Shown here: positions 35,255-48,900 of the stretch, one piece after another
Layout of the letters: every line of letters begins with the position of its first letter
Position numbering within the stretch: the first letter of the stretch is position 1
Assembly (NCBI GenBank): GCA_004352715.1
Contig: SCFE01000093.1
Coordinates: forward strand, 521,001 to 585,000
Reading direction: 5' to 3'
Length of the DNA: 64,000 bases
Source of the DNA: Hofstenia miamia
Lineage: Eukaryota > Xenacoelomorpha > Acoela
The notes under the pieces: generated by a model
What the model was told of the DNA's origin: nothing
Database searches by the model: none
The model's input: the letters and a program-made list of their open reading frames with translations, nothing else
Program-made: the position numbers and the translations under genes

Positions 35255-36834
35255 TTACTGGAATTTTCCATTTGATGACCTGAAGCATTTCCTTGGAATT
35301 TGTTGAAGTCACTTTAACATTGTGTTTTAAAGGAACTAACACTTTCATGTAAAATCGCAGTTTCTTTGGGAAGCCTTACAGTGTGTGTTTATCTATTAGA
35401 TTCACATGCTGCACATGAACATATTTCGATTCATTTGCTCCCCGTACCAAAAATCCATTCTCCCCACCAAACCGTATTATGGAAAGATAAGCAACTTGTC
35501 AATCATTTTCAAATAATAATTAGTAGGGCGATTATTATTTGACCTAAAAATTTGGCACTCTGACTACACAAAATTAACCAAAAACTATGAAGTTTGGCCT
35601 AAAGAGTATTATTTCCAAAATTTATTTAAAAATGGCATTACAACAACTAGTTTATTTTGAATTCAATTTTTATAACGATTTTCACACAAAATAACAAACT
35701 TTATGAATTAAAAGTCGATTTAACCATTTTTGACATAACAAAAGGTTACTTTTTAAACGTTACAAACATGCGAAATAACTGCACGTGTTCTTTAGGTTTT
35801 AGGAATTTTCACAATATTTTTTGGTAAAATATACATTTCGATCTTATTCACCTTCACACGCCCTAATGATTAGTATTCGAATTTGAACGTAAAGCATCAG
35901 CCCACACCAAAACAATTCATTTTGCCAAAATATGCAAAATCTCTAATAAATTACAATTAAAAAAACTTTGTAATTATTGTAAGGTATAAGTCTTTGACTC
36001 AATAATTTATGTCATAACAATGGATACCAAACAAATATTTCTGATCAATACTCTTCGTCTTTGCATATGCAACTCATTTTTACCTGAAGCGGGGTTGAAT
36101 GCAGATCGACTTATTTGAAATGAGTTGCAGCGGACAAAAGAAGTCAGAAGCAAAATTTTCTGACCTACTCATAGGCTGGTCGACGGCATAAATCACTTGC
36201 ATCGTATTGGCAAATTACAAAAACTTAAAAATATTATTTTATCAGGAGACATCAAGAAGGATATATTAATAGAAAAATATTTAAACACTTCAAATACAAA
36301 TGTCAATGTTTCAGCAAAAGAATATAGAACGCGAAATGTCGGGTGAAGTTCGTCTATTTATGAAATCGAAAAATTAATGTGCCCAATATCAGTCTGTCCA
36401 GCAACATCATGTGAGGCAAACATTTTTGTTCATCAAAAGTCTAAATTTAAGCCATACATGTATAGTTCAATGAACTACATTGATACAGACAATTCTTTTA
36501 AAGAAAAATCGACTTTTTCACAGTATTTTGCAAATTTTTGGTTGTTTGAAACATTAAAAAACGGAAAAAATATGCATGTATAACCCCATCCCCATTATTT
36601 CCGCAATTGAAAAATCCAATCTCAGTTTCAGTTGAAGAACAGATGAAAGCATTTAAAGTTATGAACAAATACTACTTCATTCTATTTAAGAAAACGTTGC
36701 CATTATCATCACTATAAAACATCCATACCATGTGAAACATTTTGTGATGGCCGCAAAGGATGGATTGATACATCTTTTCATGTTTTATCAAAAATATGAA
36801 TATATATATATTTGAAAAACAAAACTAAACATAC
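35255..36834. other. No recognisable gene; downstream flank of ZFAND2
   Basis: Short broken frames only, and I recognise no domain. The missing last coding exon and 3' UTR of ZFAND2 should lie here, but I could not identify them. Confidence 0.5.
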
Positions 36835-39800
36835 TTGAGAATTATGTACAGGTAAATTACTCTGATGAAGGGATTGTGATTCCTGAGTCAGTGACAGGGC
36901 TAACAAGCGATCCAACTCCTCTTGTTCTGCTCTAAATAAAAATGAATTTACAACTGTCTGGCCAATAACGGATTTCAAAAGAACTGTAAATTGTAAAATT
37001 GATTGTTATATAGCAAATCATTTTCTCATAAATTATGAATTACATGAAATTCAATTAAACATATTTATGCCAAAAACAAATTGTTATTATAAAAAAATAT
37101 TCATTATGTAGCCAGGGAAGGGGACACTAAATTACAATGTGATTTACATATCCATGACCCAATATATTCTGACTATATAACGTATCCATTACAATATAGA
37201 GATAAATATGTTATGCATATATTTTCATGATGTAATTTATCTGCGTTTTTTTGAATTTCATCCACTTGCGTGTCATAATTCCACGTAATATAAAATAGGC
37301 AAACAATGAGTATTAAGGTTAAAACATCAAATTCAGGGTTGTTTGATAAATATCAACATATTATATATTAAATAACAATGAAAGGCGCATGTAAAAAATG
37401 GGAACCCATTTTATACGTATACATACACACATATATACGTATACATACACACACACAGACACGTATATATATATATATATATAAATATATATATTTATAT
37501 GAACTTGACACATGTTCATTTTCTTGCCTTTTTGCTCAACTTGCGGTACATGGATAAGCAAATACCGGATATTGTGGAGATGGAACAAGCTTTGGAAAAA
37601 AATAACAAGTTGGACATAATTTCAAAATTTCCAGCCATTTTGTAATGTTTTTTATAAGACGGCAAGATGTATGCCGCCTGTTGACTGGTGGAATCTCTTC
37701 AAAATCGCCGAAAATGTTAAAGCTTGTGTACAAGGGCTTCTGACATGCAGTCCATCGACGACTCTTTTGAAAGATTTTTTTCGATCAATGGCTGGATTCA
37801 CACTGACCAGCGTAACAGATTAAGCAAGTACAAGCTCAACAAGTCAAAGAATCATTTTGTGAGGAATATTGGGCATAGCATTAGTTGCAAGAAGGAAATA
37901 CGACACATTCAAATTTTTAAAACTGAATGACGGACACTTCAACGAGTTGTTTGCCTATTGAATTCAGATGAATTAGGAATTAGGCGACAACTTCATTCAA
38001 GAATTTAGCCTACAAAACTAATAATATTCAACAAAAAATATCTAAATTTGCCAGTCCTTTCTGTCGATGACATAGCAAGTAGGGGAAAAGAGCATTCAAT
38101 CATTGTCCTCGCTAGCCTACTATATTATTTATATATCATTTGTTCATGTTTGCAATCATGTGGAATTTTTTTTAAAAATTACCAAAAAAAGATTTTCCAC
38201 AGAAAAAATTTCAATCAAGTATATTTACAAATTAGCCAACAACTCTACAGAATACTACTAAGGATAAACATTTAAAAGAACTTTCCTATTCTGACTTAGT
38301 TATATTCATTGTGATAGGTCGAAAAACCACATTAATTCTCATTAGCTTATGATTACCCTCAAATTTGAGTAAACGAAACTGTAATCTGATTCGAAAATAG
38401 AACAGAATAGAACATTTTTACTCACGTTCATCATGAAATTTAATGTTTTCCAATGTATTTAGAACCACGGAATTTTCTGAAAATTGATTTTAAGTAAATA
38501 AAATTAAATACATAAAATGCATTTAAAAAGCAGTATAGCAAATGTTACCTTGACATTGTTTCTTGTCTTGATCGTTCAAGTGCTAATCTAAGCGCTTCAT
38601 CTTGTGATAAGCCGGCGTTAGTACTTCTTACTTCAGGGGCAGCTCTGGAAATAGCCGCCTGAGCAGTCGGTGAAAGACGTTTTAATGGAACCGCAGAGCA
38701 AACATGATCTTGCGGATGTCTATGAGAAAAGCACACTGATTTACCACATATTTCGCAATTCAAAGGAACTAACTAAACAAGTGAAATTTAGAAAATCGAT
38801 ACAATTGGGACAAATAAAGTGAATGGCGCTGGTTTTTTGGTGGGTATTTATTTAGACCTACGTCAAATGAGTGATAGTCAATCATAGTGATTATTGGATT
38901 CAGTTAGTAAAAATTCTGCAAAATTTTTTAAATATCTGTAGGAAAAATGCTTTTTTACAATACAATAATAAATCTTGATAGCTAATTAAGCACCTTCTCG
39001 CAAGCGAAATATTCACAAAACAGAACTACCTGTAGGTGCTCAAAATTTCTAGCGTTAATGTTGAAAGTTGTGTTGTTATAGTCAACACTAATTTTTGATT
39101 TGAATATCAATTTAAAATTCTGCAAATTTTTTTAAATATCTGTAGGCAAAATGCTTTTTTACCATAATAAATCTTGATAGCTAATTAAGCACCTTCTGGC
39201 AAGCGAAATATTCGCAAAACAGAACTACCTGTAGGTGCTCAAAATTTCTAGCGTTAATGTTGAAAGTTGTATTGTTATAGTCAACACTAATTTTTGATTT
39301 GAATATCAATTTAGTATGGCTTGCGTTTATTAAATTGCATATCCAATAAAGTTCGTGTATCGTGAACAATGAACCATACATTGACCTAAGCATTAAAAAT
39401 CAAAATGTAGCAATTTTTCTCAAAAAATTACCTGCTTCTTTTTACAATTTCTGACACAACATCGGGGAGATTTCGGTCTTCGTTCAAATTTGCAATTCAT
39501 ATCAATGTGTTCACCTACTTTAACGTCAGGGTCTTCATCTCTTCCAACAGGAACAGGAGAGTTACACAGTGGACAGACAGGAACTTGAACATTCTGTGAA
39601 ATAATATGATTAACAATAACATGGAATAAATATACCTTCTTATAAGAGCTCGGACAATTGTGGTCTTCATATCTCATATGATTTAAACTAAACAACAAAT
39701 GAAATATAATAAAAAGAATATAATACATACCAAAATATTTCTCGACAGGCATCACATCGAACTGGCAAAAAATCTAAATTTCAAAATATTTAGTGATTAT

Positions 39801-42800
39801 AAAGCTGATAGCATTACTAAAATTTTATTAAGACAAAGTTATAAACTGAGAATATTCAAAATTAAGATCTAATCATAAATTTGAAAATGATTAAAACATT
39901 AAATAGATAACAGATAAAACTAAGCATCTCAATAAGTAATTTAAAATATATGAAACTTTAATAAGTAGCGTCATGCTATAAAATAATGCAACATCAATAT
40001 TTCTATAAGGCAAGGAATGAAAAAATTAGGTGTACACCACAGTCTTTATTCAAAAATTTGGCGGCGATAGCCCAATTTTAACAATATTAAAATAAAAATC
40101 TCGTTATTTTGATACTAATCAGGATAAACGTAATAAGGCCGATACCTTAATAATGAACTTCTATAACACTAATTGGACTGGAACCAATGAATATTTAACC
40201 GCAACAATTGGTTGATTATGGTCAATAATTTAGTAATTTCACTCTTCTACTAGTATTTGATCATTTGTTCCAGTCTAATCACTACTTAATTAATTAGACT
40301 ATTCAAAATGCCACAATCTCCAGTTATGCTTATCGTAAAATATTTTTGCGACCACATTGACGGGGAAAATTTGAAAAATGTTGGTTGTACTTAGTTTTGG
40401 AAACTAGTTATTTATTAATTCCAGCTAGAGTTGCAGTTCTATTAAGTATTTAATTTGAGTTTCCGCTACAGAGCACAGATCAAAATGGTTTCAGTTTAGA
40501 ATTAGTTTTACCAGGCGGTATATAAACAAAAAATGTCTTCGTAATACACGTAATAAATACACCAGAAAACGTGCACATTTTCTTAAATATATACACAAAG
40601 CAACCTTTATATAGTGCCAATAAAATTCATTTGAAACATACCACATACAATTATCAATATTTTACATAGATTTCAGTGTTAATATTTTTGCCAATGGTCA
40701 CCTTCAATAATTTTTTTGCTAATTTAAGTTGGCATTGTTCAAATACAGCTAAATTTCAGTTGGGGTCCACAAAACTAAACTAAACAAGCAAGAATGTAGA
40801 AAAGCAACTGAAATTTGGTATTTTCATAAGATACATTTTTGATTTATAAGTAAAGTAGTCATTATTTCCGTTTTGCTTAAATAGAATCAATTTATTATTA
40901 TATATTTGTATTAACTTCAATGAGAAGCACAAAGATAATTACAGTTATAAACAATCGGTTTACAAAAACCATTAGCGACTGTCATTATCCGAACAGAGAA
41001 TACAGAAGGTAGTGAACATCAATAGATAAATTCTTTAGATTAGAGAGTCATATAGATTTTTTTTAGGATTAAGGGGTCTGCAAATTTTAATAATGCCTTA
41101 GTACAGTTGCAGTTATTAAGAATATCGCAGAAATTTTCAAATTTCACTAAATTTTGCTAACAAGCTTCGTCTCAGGATTATGTTGCGGAAATCTGATAGG
41201 ATTATCGAGTTTGCGTGATTGAAGGTAGTGAAGGATCTTTCCATCGTCCACTATAGGAGGAACATCAGCTAATGTAATTATTTTTGGAGTGTAACTTGAA
41301 TTTAACGACTTTGTAATTAGTAAGACCATTTCCTTTTGGGTGCGAATGAAATAGTTCTGAATGTACTTGAATTTTATTCGATGCCCCTAGACAGCTATTC
41401 CATAGAATAATTTAGGTAAAATAACTCCTTGATACAGTCGGCGAAGGTTTTTGGAAGAAGTGCTGTAATCGAGAGACTGGTTAGCATCGAGATGTATTGC
41501 ACTGCATTGTGACATGCTGCTTTAATGTGATTTTTAAATATCGATTTATCATCAAAAATGACGCCCAGGATTTTGTTGGTTTGCATATTGAGCGTTTCAG
41601 ATTGCAAAGTAATGAATGTGGTGGGTCTTCAACAAGTTCAGTTTTAGCCCCTTAGATATAAACTATGCCGCTTGTTTATCAGCTACATTTATGGCGTCTT
41701 GTATTGATGTAACGTTGATTGCAGCTTTAATGTCGTCTGCGTATGCTACAATGTGACATTGTTATGATAACTTTACGAGGATTTTATCGACACATTTATT
41801 ATCCAAAGAATAGGACTAATGCATCCACACTGTGGGTTCCAACGTTTGGATATCGAGTGTTTTCATTGTAAAGCTTGCTATGTATAGTGCGAGGTTAGAG
41901 GGAGACTCGAGATTATTGTAGTTACTCTGGAGTGTCGTACTTTTTAAAAGTTTGAAGTCGAAAGCTGCTGAGAAATCGAAGCTTAGCAGTAAATCCTGTT
42001 GATCGGATACGGTTTTAAACAGTTTGTTCAATGTTGTAGCTGTAGATAGGTGTTTTGAAAAGACGTAAAACCATTTAAAAGAAGCTGTTAACAGTAAACA
42101 GAGATCCTTTGAGTTCGATATTTTTTTAGATAGAAAGGATAAGAAATCGTAGATAGGCTCCGACATTGCATGAGTAGGAGCATAGCAGTACGCTGTTTTT
42201 TTTGACGGGTTTGATAATTGAAAATATTGAAAAATAGATGAATTTCCCGACTTAATTTAAAAATATTTTAAATTTTTAAAAGAACAGTTTATTATTTAAG
42301 CAATCAAAATCAGTTTGAAAACAATCTGTACTCCTTAAAGAAGAACATACTGACATTCAAAGAACTATTATTTACTTCAATGCTTCAGTAAACAACATTT
42401 ATTTACTACAAACTATATGAATCATGTAGGATGTAATTGACCAAGTAGGGAAAAACTGACTCAATGTCCTCTCCTCAATAGTAGTGCTAAAATACGATCA
42501 ATATAAGTTTCCTTTTGGAATATAACTGAAGCAAAATATCATTGGTTTTGATAAGACTTGAATTTAGAGAGCAGATGCAATGGGGACATATGCAAATTAG
42601 GATTCCATACATTCCATATTCGCGACAAGGGGTTAAATCTATACGCATGTTATACTACAACGCTTTCCTCCAATCATTGTGAAATATTTAGAACAAAAGT
42701 AGACTTTTTACAGTGCAATCCTATAAATGAATTCAAATTAAGCATGAACACGTGAAAATATTTATATAAATCTTGTAAAAGCAAACCTAATTTGCGACAT

Positions 42801-42841
42801 GAACTAACGCTGCAATGTTGACCAAGATCTGGAAATTCCAT
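36835..42841 (-). CDS. ZFAND2: AN1-type zinc finger protein 2 (AIRAP/AIRAPL family), six exons found, C terminus not located
   Basis: Exons on the minus strand: 42841-42787, 39773-39731, 39687-39636, 39593-39432, 38772-38549 and 36931-36835. All have GT donors and TTTAG or CACAG acceptors, and every phase joins. The product starts MEFPDLGQHCSVSSCRKLD, then the first AN1 finger ends in exons 2-3 (CDACREIF, HNC). Exon 4 has VPVCPLCNSPVPV and the second AN1 starts with CCVRNC, finishing in exon 5 (CEICGKSVCFSHRHPQDHVC). A ubiquitin-interacting motif follows in exon 5 (LSQDEALRLALERS) and another in exon 6 (EEELDRLLALSL-like). This is the ZFAND2A/B layout: proteins that bind p97 and the proteasome during arsenite or proteotoxic stress. 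Exon 6 ends at a GTATGT donor, so at least one more exon follows. Introns 2 and 3 are only 43 and 42 nt; introns 1, 4 and 5 are long and carry repeats. Confidence 0.93.
37464..37498. repeat. (TA)n microsatellite with flanking TACATACACAC repeats
   Basis: TA-rich low-complexity tract preceded by ATACACAC and GTATACATAC motifs (37415-37463). It lies inside a ZFAND2 intron. Confidence 0.85.
37730..37860 (+). pseudogene. Fragment of a hAT transposase C-terminal dimerisation region
   Basis: In the last located intron of ZFAND2, opposite strand. The frame reads DSFERFFSINGWIHTDQRNRL (about 37750-37815), resembling the 'S.ER.FS..G.I....RNRL' block near the end of hAT transposases. A CxxxW-type upstream part is not convincing, and stops surround it. 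The similarity is short. Confidence 0.35.
38910..39313. repeat. Tandem duplication, 204-base period, two copies
   Basis: Unit 1 is 38910-39113 and unit 2 is 39114-39313. The start (AAAATTCTGCAAA) and the internal block CTACCTGTAGGTGCTCAAAA are shared, with a few substitutions and a small deletion. The pair lies in the ZFAND2 intron between exons 4 and 5. Confidence 0.9.
39774..41090. other. Intron 1 of ZFAND2, distal part, no feature seen
   Basis: AT-rich intronic sequence without recognisable coding or structured repeats. Confidence 0.6.
41090..42220 (-). pseudogene. Decayed non-LTR reverse transcriptase inside ZFAND2 intron 1
   Basis: Minus-strand fragments from high to low coordinate: LLLSFDFSAAFDFKLL (about 42005-41955), resembling the 'DF..AFD' RT motif; then QCHIVAYADDIKAAI (about 41762-41718), the catalytic YADD; then NKILGVIFDDKSIFKNHI (about 41580-41530), the thumb block 'LGV..D..L.F..HI'. 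Stops and frame changes occur throughout. It lies in the same orientation as the host gene. It resembles jockey/RTE-like elements, but the family is not settled. Confidence 0.7.
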
Positions 42842-45557
42842 TTTTAAATTGTGTGTTACTATAATGCTTGTATATATATTTTCTATAAAATGCAAGTCAT
42901 TTTCGAATTAGTTATTAGGATTACATAATAGTTAAAATTAGAAATAGAACTTTCGGTTACTAAAACCTACTGAAATGTGATTTGCTTAAGATTTTTGGTC
43001 AAAAGGTAATATTTGAAAACGGGACAAAACTTCAAACAGTTGCAATTGAAAAAGAAGCTGAATGAGGAAATAGTTTGTAGGCCACATTATCGAGCTGATA
43101 AATTTGCAAGAGCATCTACACCTTCTTTAGTGGTAACTTTCATAAGCAAGTCCTTTTCAAATGATGTCAATACCAAATATGAAAGTCAGTCCTAAGTAAT
43201 GGTTGAATGTATAAAATTAAACATCCTTTCACAGAACTGAAAATGTCACCATCAAAATTGGCAGCTAGTAAGTATTGTGTCATTTTGCATAATGCACTAC
43301 AAGCATGTCTCAATCCTAAATAAATATTATAAGAAAATATATCTTCTCATGGAATATTGTACTTTCTGAAAAATTTGTGCAGAACAACATTCTCTGAAAG
43401 TAAGTTTCCCCTAATATTGTAATTTTTCTGAAATAATGACTATTATTTTTAGCTAGAATTCAATATTAATTGAAATATGCTGTGAATTATCAGTGGCGAT
43501 TCATTGTTGTTGAAACACATTGTCTTCTGATTTATAATGTATTTTGAACCTGGATGAAATTTTTCTATTTGGGCATGTTTCTTAGTGTCATAATTTGTTG
43601 ACAATGTCAACTAGGAAATCCATCAGTCCTGTAGTCTCTGACTGTTTTCATCTTCTTCTGTCAATTGGTACTCCTCCAATAGTCTTCAATTCATTTATCT
43701 TTTAAAGTAATTATATTGCTTCCACATATGAGCAGATTCTAAACTATATCCATGTGAGAATATTAGGAAATGCAAGATAATGTCTCCAGTTGTGAAATTG
43801 CTGAATAATATTGATCATATCAAATTTGGTAGCCATGTCCAAATTAGCAAATGTCCTTTTATTTTTTACTTTGCTTCAAACTTCAATGTCATTATATGAG
43901 AGATTATCTGAAGGGTGTTCATCAACAACTATGCTTGTCTGCAATAAAGCTTTCATGAAAATTTCATTTATGATCACAATTATCAGGGAAGTCTGATTAT
44001 AAATGAATTTCAAGACAAACAACTTGTCTTTTTTATTCTACACAGAAAATGTACTCATACATAGAACTGTTCATTTTTTCTTGGCTTTGACAATTTACAT
44101 ACTATTTTATAACAAGGAGTTGTACAAAAATGCACCATTACTTCTTGCCTGCACATACAACAAACTTCACATTTTACTATATTTTAATTAAAAGTTTAAA
44201 AGAAACACAAAGTGACGAAATGAACTTGGACCAACACAATTTTTAAGATCACCCAGTAAAAAGTGAAGCTATCACACAAGAAAAAACAGCTTGTTTGACA
44301 TTGCTGTTTAGACAAAGCTAAAATTAACAGTAATAATATTATAGTAATAAAGATAACACAAGCACACTAGTACATATGAGGGTATTAAAATCAACAACTA
44401 TTTACAGGCTAAAAGAACACATTATAGTTAAAAAGAAATTACTAGGCATAACAGACAATTAGTTGCTGATGTCATGATTGTGTTTTGATTTGTTCCAGGG
44501 AAAAGAGAAAATAAATATTTTGCTCTTACCCCTACAACACATTTAATGAAAACTATTTAGCAGAATTACTCAATAAAATTACTGAAAGATTAGATGCCTT
44601 TTGCCAATGTCAGAGAACAATTAATGCAGATCACAAAGAGGATCTTTTGCCTCCTTCTCAATCTACCTCATCCAATGCTGGCCAACTCCTATTGAACAAA
44701 CTGCTTCTTGATGATATCCTTTCTTCTCCTCACACCATCCATAGACTGCCTTGAGCTCAAAGTCCTTAACCAGAATCTCCTCAAATTTGACAATCTTTAC
44801 TTTTATCTCTGAACAGCACTCTCTAAGCACATCCACATCTTTATCTCATCAGTCATATTTGAATAGACTTCAACAATCAGAGCTTCCCACTCTCATGAGC
44901 TACAGTATTCCACATATACCTATCCAGAAATGCTAAGCCACAGAACAATCAACAATATGCCTCTAAGGGAAGACAAAAACCAACCAAGTAATCTCAAACA
45001 CATAGATGAGATCAACAGCTTACAATTGTCTTTTATAGCCTTCTCATTTCAATCCACTGTTTACAAGCCTGAATCAGACTTTGATTGTATGCCCCTCACA
45101 CTTTATATCCTAAATTGCACTCAACTCCAGTGACTGTTCACAATCAAACCATTACTGAAGTTATTCAGCCATCTCATCAGTGACCTATCATGCTCACAAA
45201 TTTATGCACAGCAGATATTGCACTATGTTTACCTAATTCAGCTGTGCTGATTATTAGATCATACTTCCAGAAAATTACTCATCTCTGTATCAATGATATT
45301 CAACAACTCTTACATCAACTTGAAGTCTCCAGTGTTCCACATTCTCCCAATCAACAGCAGCAGCTCAAAAATGACATCACCCTAGCCTCAGGTATACTTT
45401 CTGATAACAATTAAATACTGTCAAACTTGCTGAATTCTTAAACCTTAGCACATCACACATTTCCTGTATGCATTTTTCTGCTTTTTGATACATTTATTGA
45501 TACAACAACCAACATCTTTTTTGCTACTGACACTATGTATAGTTATCACAATGCAAG
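42842..45557. other. Upstream flank of ZFAND2 and AT-rich sequence without a recognised gene
   Basis: The promoter of ZFAND2 should lie just beyond 42841, but no clear element is seen. Proline/serine/glutamine-rich frame fragments at 44640-45410 look like an eroded transposon reading frame, possibly gag-like. I could not match them to a family. Confidence 0.45.
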
Positions 45558-46123
45558 TATTAACCTAGAATTGATATTTTTCAATTTATTTTATATCCTA
45601 TGAAACAAGTCCTTTGTCAAGTTCAAGTTACTTGTACAAAGTTTGAGTTTTTGCATTTCAAGTTCAAGTTTGGGTATTTTTTAAGGAAAATTCTGAGTTG
45701 AATTGAGTTTTTTTCTAATTCCAAGTTTTTTACAGTACAAAGCTCTAAGCTAAAAATAGTTCTTTGCAATTATGAAAAAAATTAAAATTTTGAATAACTA
45801 TATTTTATGGTTTTTTTTATCTAGTTCAAGTTTGAGTTTTTATTAACCTAGAATTGATATTTTTTAATTTATTTTATATCCTACTTCAGGATTTTTGAGT
45901 CAAGTTCAAGTTACTTGTACAAAGTTTGAGTTTTTGCATTTCAAGTTCAAGTTTGGGTATTTTTTAAGGAAAATTCTGAGTTGAATTGAGTTTTTTTCTA
46001 ATTCCAAGTTTTTTACAGTACAAAGCTCTAAGCTAAAAATAGTTCTTTGCAATTATGAAAAAAATTAAAATTTTGAATAACTATATTTTATGGTTTTTTT
46101 TATCTAGTTCAAGTTTGAGTTTT
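45558..46123. repeat. Tandem duplication, 283-base period, two copies
   Basis: Unit 1 is 45558-45840 and unit 2 is 45841-46123. They are nearly identical; the main difference is one block of about 20 bases (about 45600-45620 against 45883-45903). Both units are made of repeated AAGTTCAAGTTTGAGTTTT motifs, so the sequence also has internal periodicity. Confidence 0.92.
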
Positions 46124-46429
46124 TATTATTTCTGTTTCAAGTTGTTCTATTCAAGTTTTGCAAGCTTATTTGAGTTTGAGTTCTTAACATTCTGAGTACT
46201 TGAAAGATGCAATACATTAACTTTGTTGGTCTTCTATGATCCTAGTTTTTCCAGATTGCTTCATTGATCTTTGCTTGTATCAGGTTGTTTATGCAGACAG
46301 ATGAGCAGTAAGTTAGTTTATAGAGTAACTTTGTCAATAGCAAAACATTGACTGCTTTGGTTTTATCAAAGAGGGACGTCTTTCTTTTTGTAAAAAAATT
46401 TAAGGTTAATTTGCTCTCAGCCATAAAAT

Positions 46430-48900
46430 TATCTCAATAAAAAATGTTGATGCCATTTGTGTTTAGCTTTATGCCTAGTAACATAATTTCATAATGGATT
46501 TTATTGCAATCAGCTGTCCAATTCTTTCCACAGTTATTAAAATGGAATACACATTGTTTGATTAAAAAAGATATCCATCAAATTCTGAAATGAGATCAGT
46601 GCAGAACAGGAACCAATTTGCTATAATATTTGTTATATTTGAAGTATTATACATTTTTACTAAATTATAATCTCTGCAATGTCTACATTCAAGTGGATGT
46701 CATGCATCAATAATTTTGCTGAATTTTTTTAAATGATTTTCACAACAAGTTTCAGTGGATCACTTCATGTAGTAAATAACAATCTCATGTTTTTCATAAA
46801 TTTAGTTCCTGGAAAATAAAATAATGTAAAAACTTAATTCCTGTTGAAATTTAAATGAAAATTTTTTAGCAATTGAAACAAGTCCTCTAAATGAATAGTT
46901 AGCATTTTCAAGGAGTGCTCAAAAAGCACTTGAACACTGATCATTCCATGTCAGACATCAATTCTCAATCTCAAACCCATGCATTTTTGACTACAAATAA
47001 TTTTTTTCCTAATTTCTAAAACCTATTTTAAGAAAGACAATCTTGGCTACTCTGTCTGTGCATCATTGAAACTTCACTGCACATCTTCTGAAATCATTAA
47101 TTGCAGAAAATATGCAAAACTGCTTGACTCAATTATTTCCAGTTGGGATGCAGAGACAGCAAGGTTGATTGAGCTACAATACAGCAAAATTGGAAGAAAA
47201 CATTACAGACATACATGATTTTAAAGAGCAAAACTTATGAGGCACAATTCACAACATTGAAAATATCATTGGCTTACCAAAATCATCAATCCACAACATT
47301 TTTCAAGTTCACCTGAAACTCAAGAAATTTTTTGTCAATTGTTGCCATAAACTTTCATTTAAAAGTAACTGATTGCAATACTCTAAGACAAGCATATGCA
47401 TCACATTTGTAAGATAGGAGATGAAATTTGATTCATATTTCATCAAAATGTAAGTATGTGTGAAACATGCTCTCATTTGGAAACAAAAACAAAGAAATTT
47501 CAGCTTTCTCATTCAAAAGCACACAGAATCTCAAAAGTGCTGATAATGTAACTGCAAAGAAATTTCAGACTTTAAAAAAATACAATATTAGTAGAGTGAT
47601 AAAAGATACAGACATTTTTATTTATAAATCTGTCATCCTCATTGTGACATATTCCTTAAATGAATTTAGTTGGGTTTGTTATTCAAACAAGACCAAGACT
47701 TTTCAGTAGTAATTGATATTTTCCTCTGATCAGGAATTTCCTTTCTAGCTTTCTCAACAACTTGTAGTACATCTTGGTATCATTTTTCATTCTTTAAAAC
47801 ATGGAGAAAGTTATGGCATAATTTCACTCCACCAATTCTTCACTTAATTACCACATATGGTGTCCAAGAGTCTTAAGTGCTTTTCCTGCTAATAGTCCAT
47901 CATGCTGTGAAACCTCATGAAGTCTCTCAACTAACAGCAGATCATTTGCTGGAGCACTTTTTGGATTTGGACAAACTAGCCACCTTGCACATACAATGAC
48001 ACTGTGAATACAATGAACCTTAGTACATTATCAATTTGATATTTCATTCCAATATATTTTTTAGACTTGATTTTGTCAGACAGAAGTGTCATTTTGATAA
48101 CATAGAGGAGGTTAGACATCCACCGAGCTCTATGGATAACACCAGCAAGATTCACAGAAAAGTTTTCTGGCTCAGTGCCCCTAGTAACCAAAAGGAGGCA
48201 AAGTTAAACAATTTATTTATAATCTCATTTTGCAAAAGGTTGCTGCAATGAGTCATGCAACTGATCTTTATCAATTGGCATTTCTGGATAGTAAAAGCAG
48301 CTTCTATTTTCAGTTTCCTGTAAAGAAAAACTTGTCTTGAACCTAAAGATTTACAAACATTAAAAAAATACAGCTACTGTCAGAAATAAATTTCAATAAA
48401 AATTTAGTTCTCCCAAAATTTTATAAAACTACCCTGACAGAAATTATGATATTAGGTCCAGCAGAAGTCTCCACTTTGAGGAAATCCCAACAGTGATTTA
48501 GGATTACTTCACAGATGTGTCTCTGGCAGGCAAGCCATAGCAGAGGAAGGGCCAAACATTTTTGCAATGAAACACAAGCTGCAGTTGGAGCTCCTTAACA
48601 TTTAAAATGTTTAAGGTACATATAGTCAAAATTTTGCTTTTCTATTAGATGCAGTGGTGTCAAACACCACTGCAATGATATTATCTCCACACGTTCATTC
48701 ATCAAGGTGTTTCTTTGTTTCACATGATACTACAGGACCATAAATCAATCCCTCTTCCTTTGTTGAAAATGGAAGTGATGGAACTCTGAGAAGCTTTGTT
48801 CCTTTAACCCTGGATACAAGGATTGCCAAATGCTCATCAACACCATTTGAATCAAGAGTTTCTATCAAATTTCCATCCCAGTGCACAAGCATTTAATTTG
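46430..48900 (-). pseudogene. Decayed transposon-derived gene (copy 2), minus strand
   Basis: From high to low coordinate the frames give LVHWDGNLIETLD (48889-48850) and LAILVSRVKGTKLLRVPSLP (about 48822-48763), then INKDQLHDSL-like and LAGVIHRARWMSNLLYVIK (about 48150-48090), then the 220-base region shared with 2131-2353. From memory this is one repetitive protein family of invertebrate genomes: 'LVHWDGK', 'RLPVLVSG', 'G.MHHARWM....Y..K'. The 60.1-kb copy has the same blocks. The low-coordinate end (46430-46570) matches 4505-4650. It is dead, with many stops. Superfamily not certain; hAT-like is a guess. Confidence 0.6.

Noticed and set aside
36377-36583. 68-residue plus-strand frame downstream of ZFAND2
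   Set aside because: Cysteines at the start suggested a small finger, but there is no repeat of the pattern, no splice support, and the surroundings are eroded.
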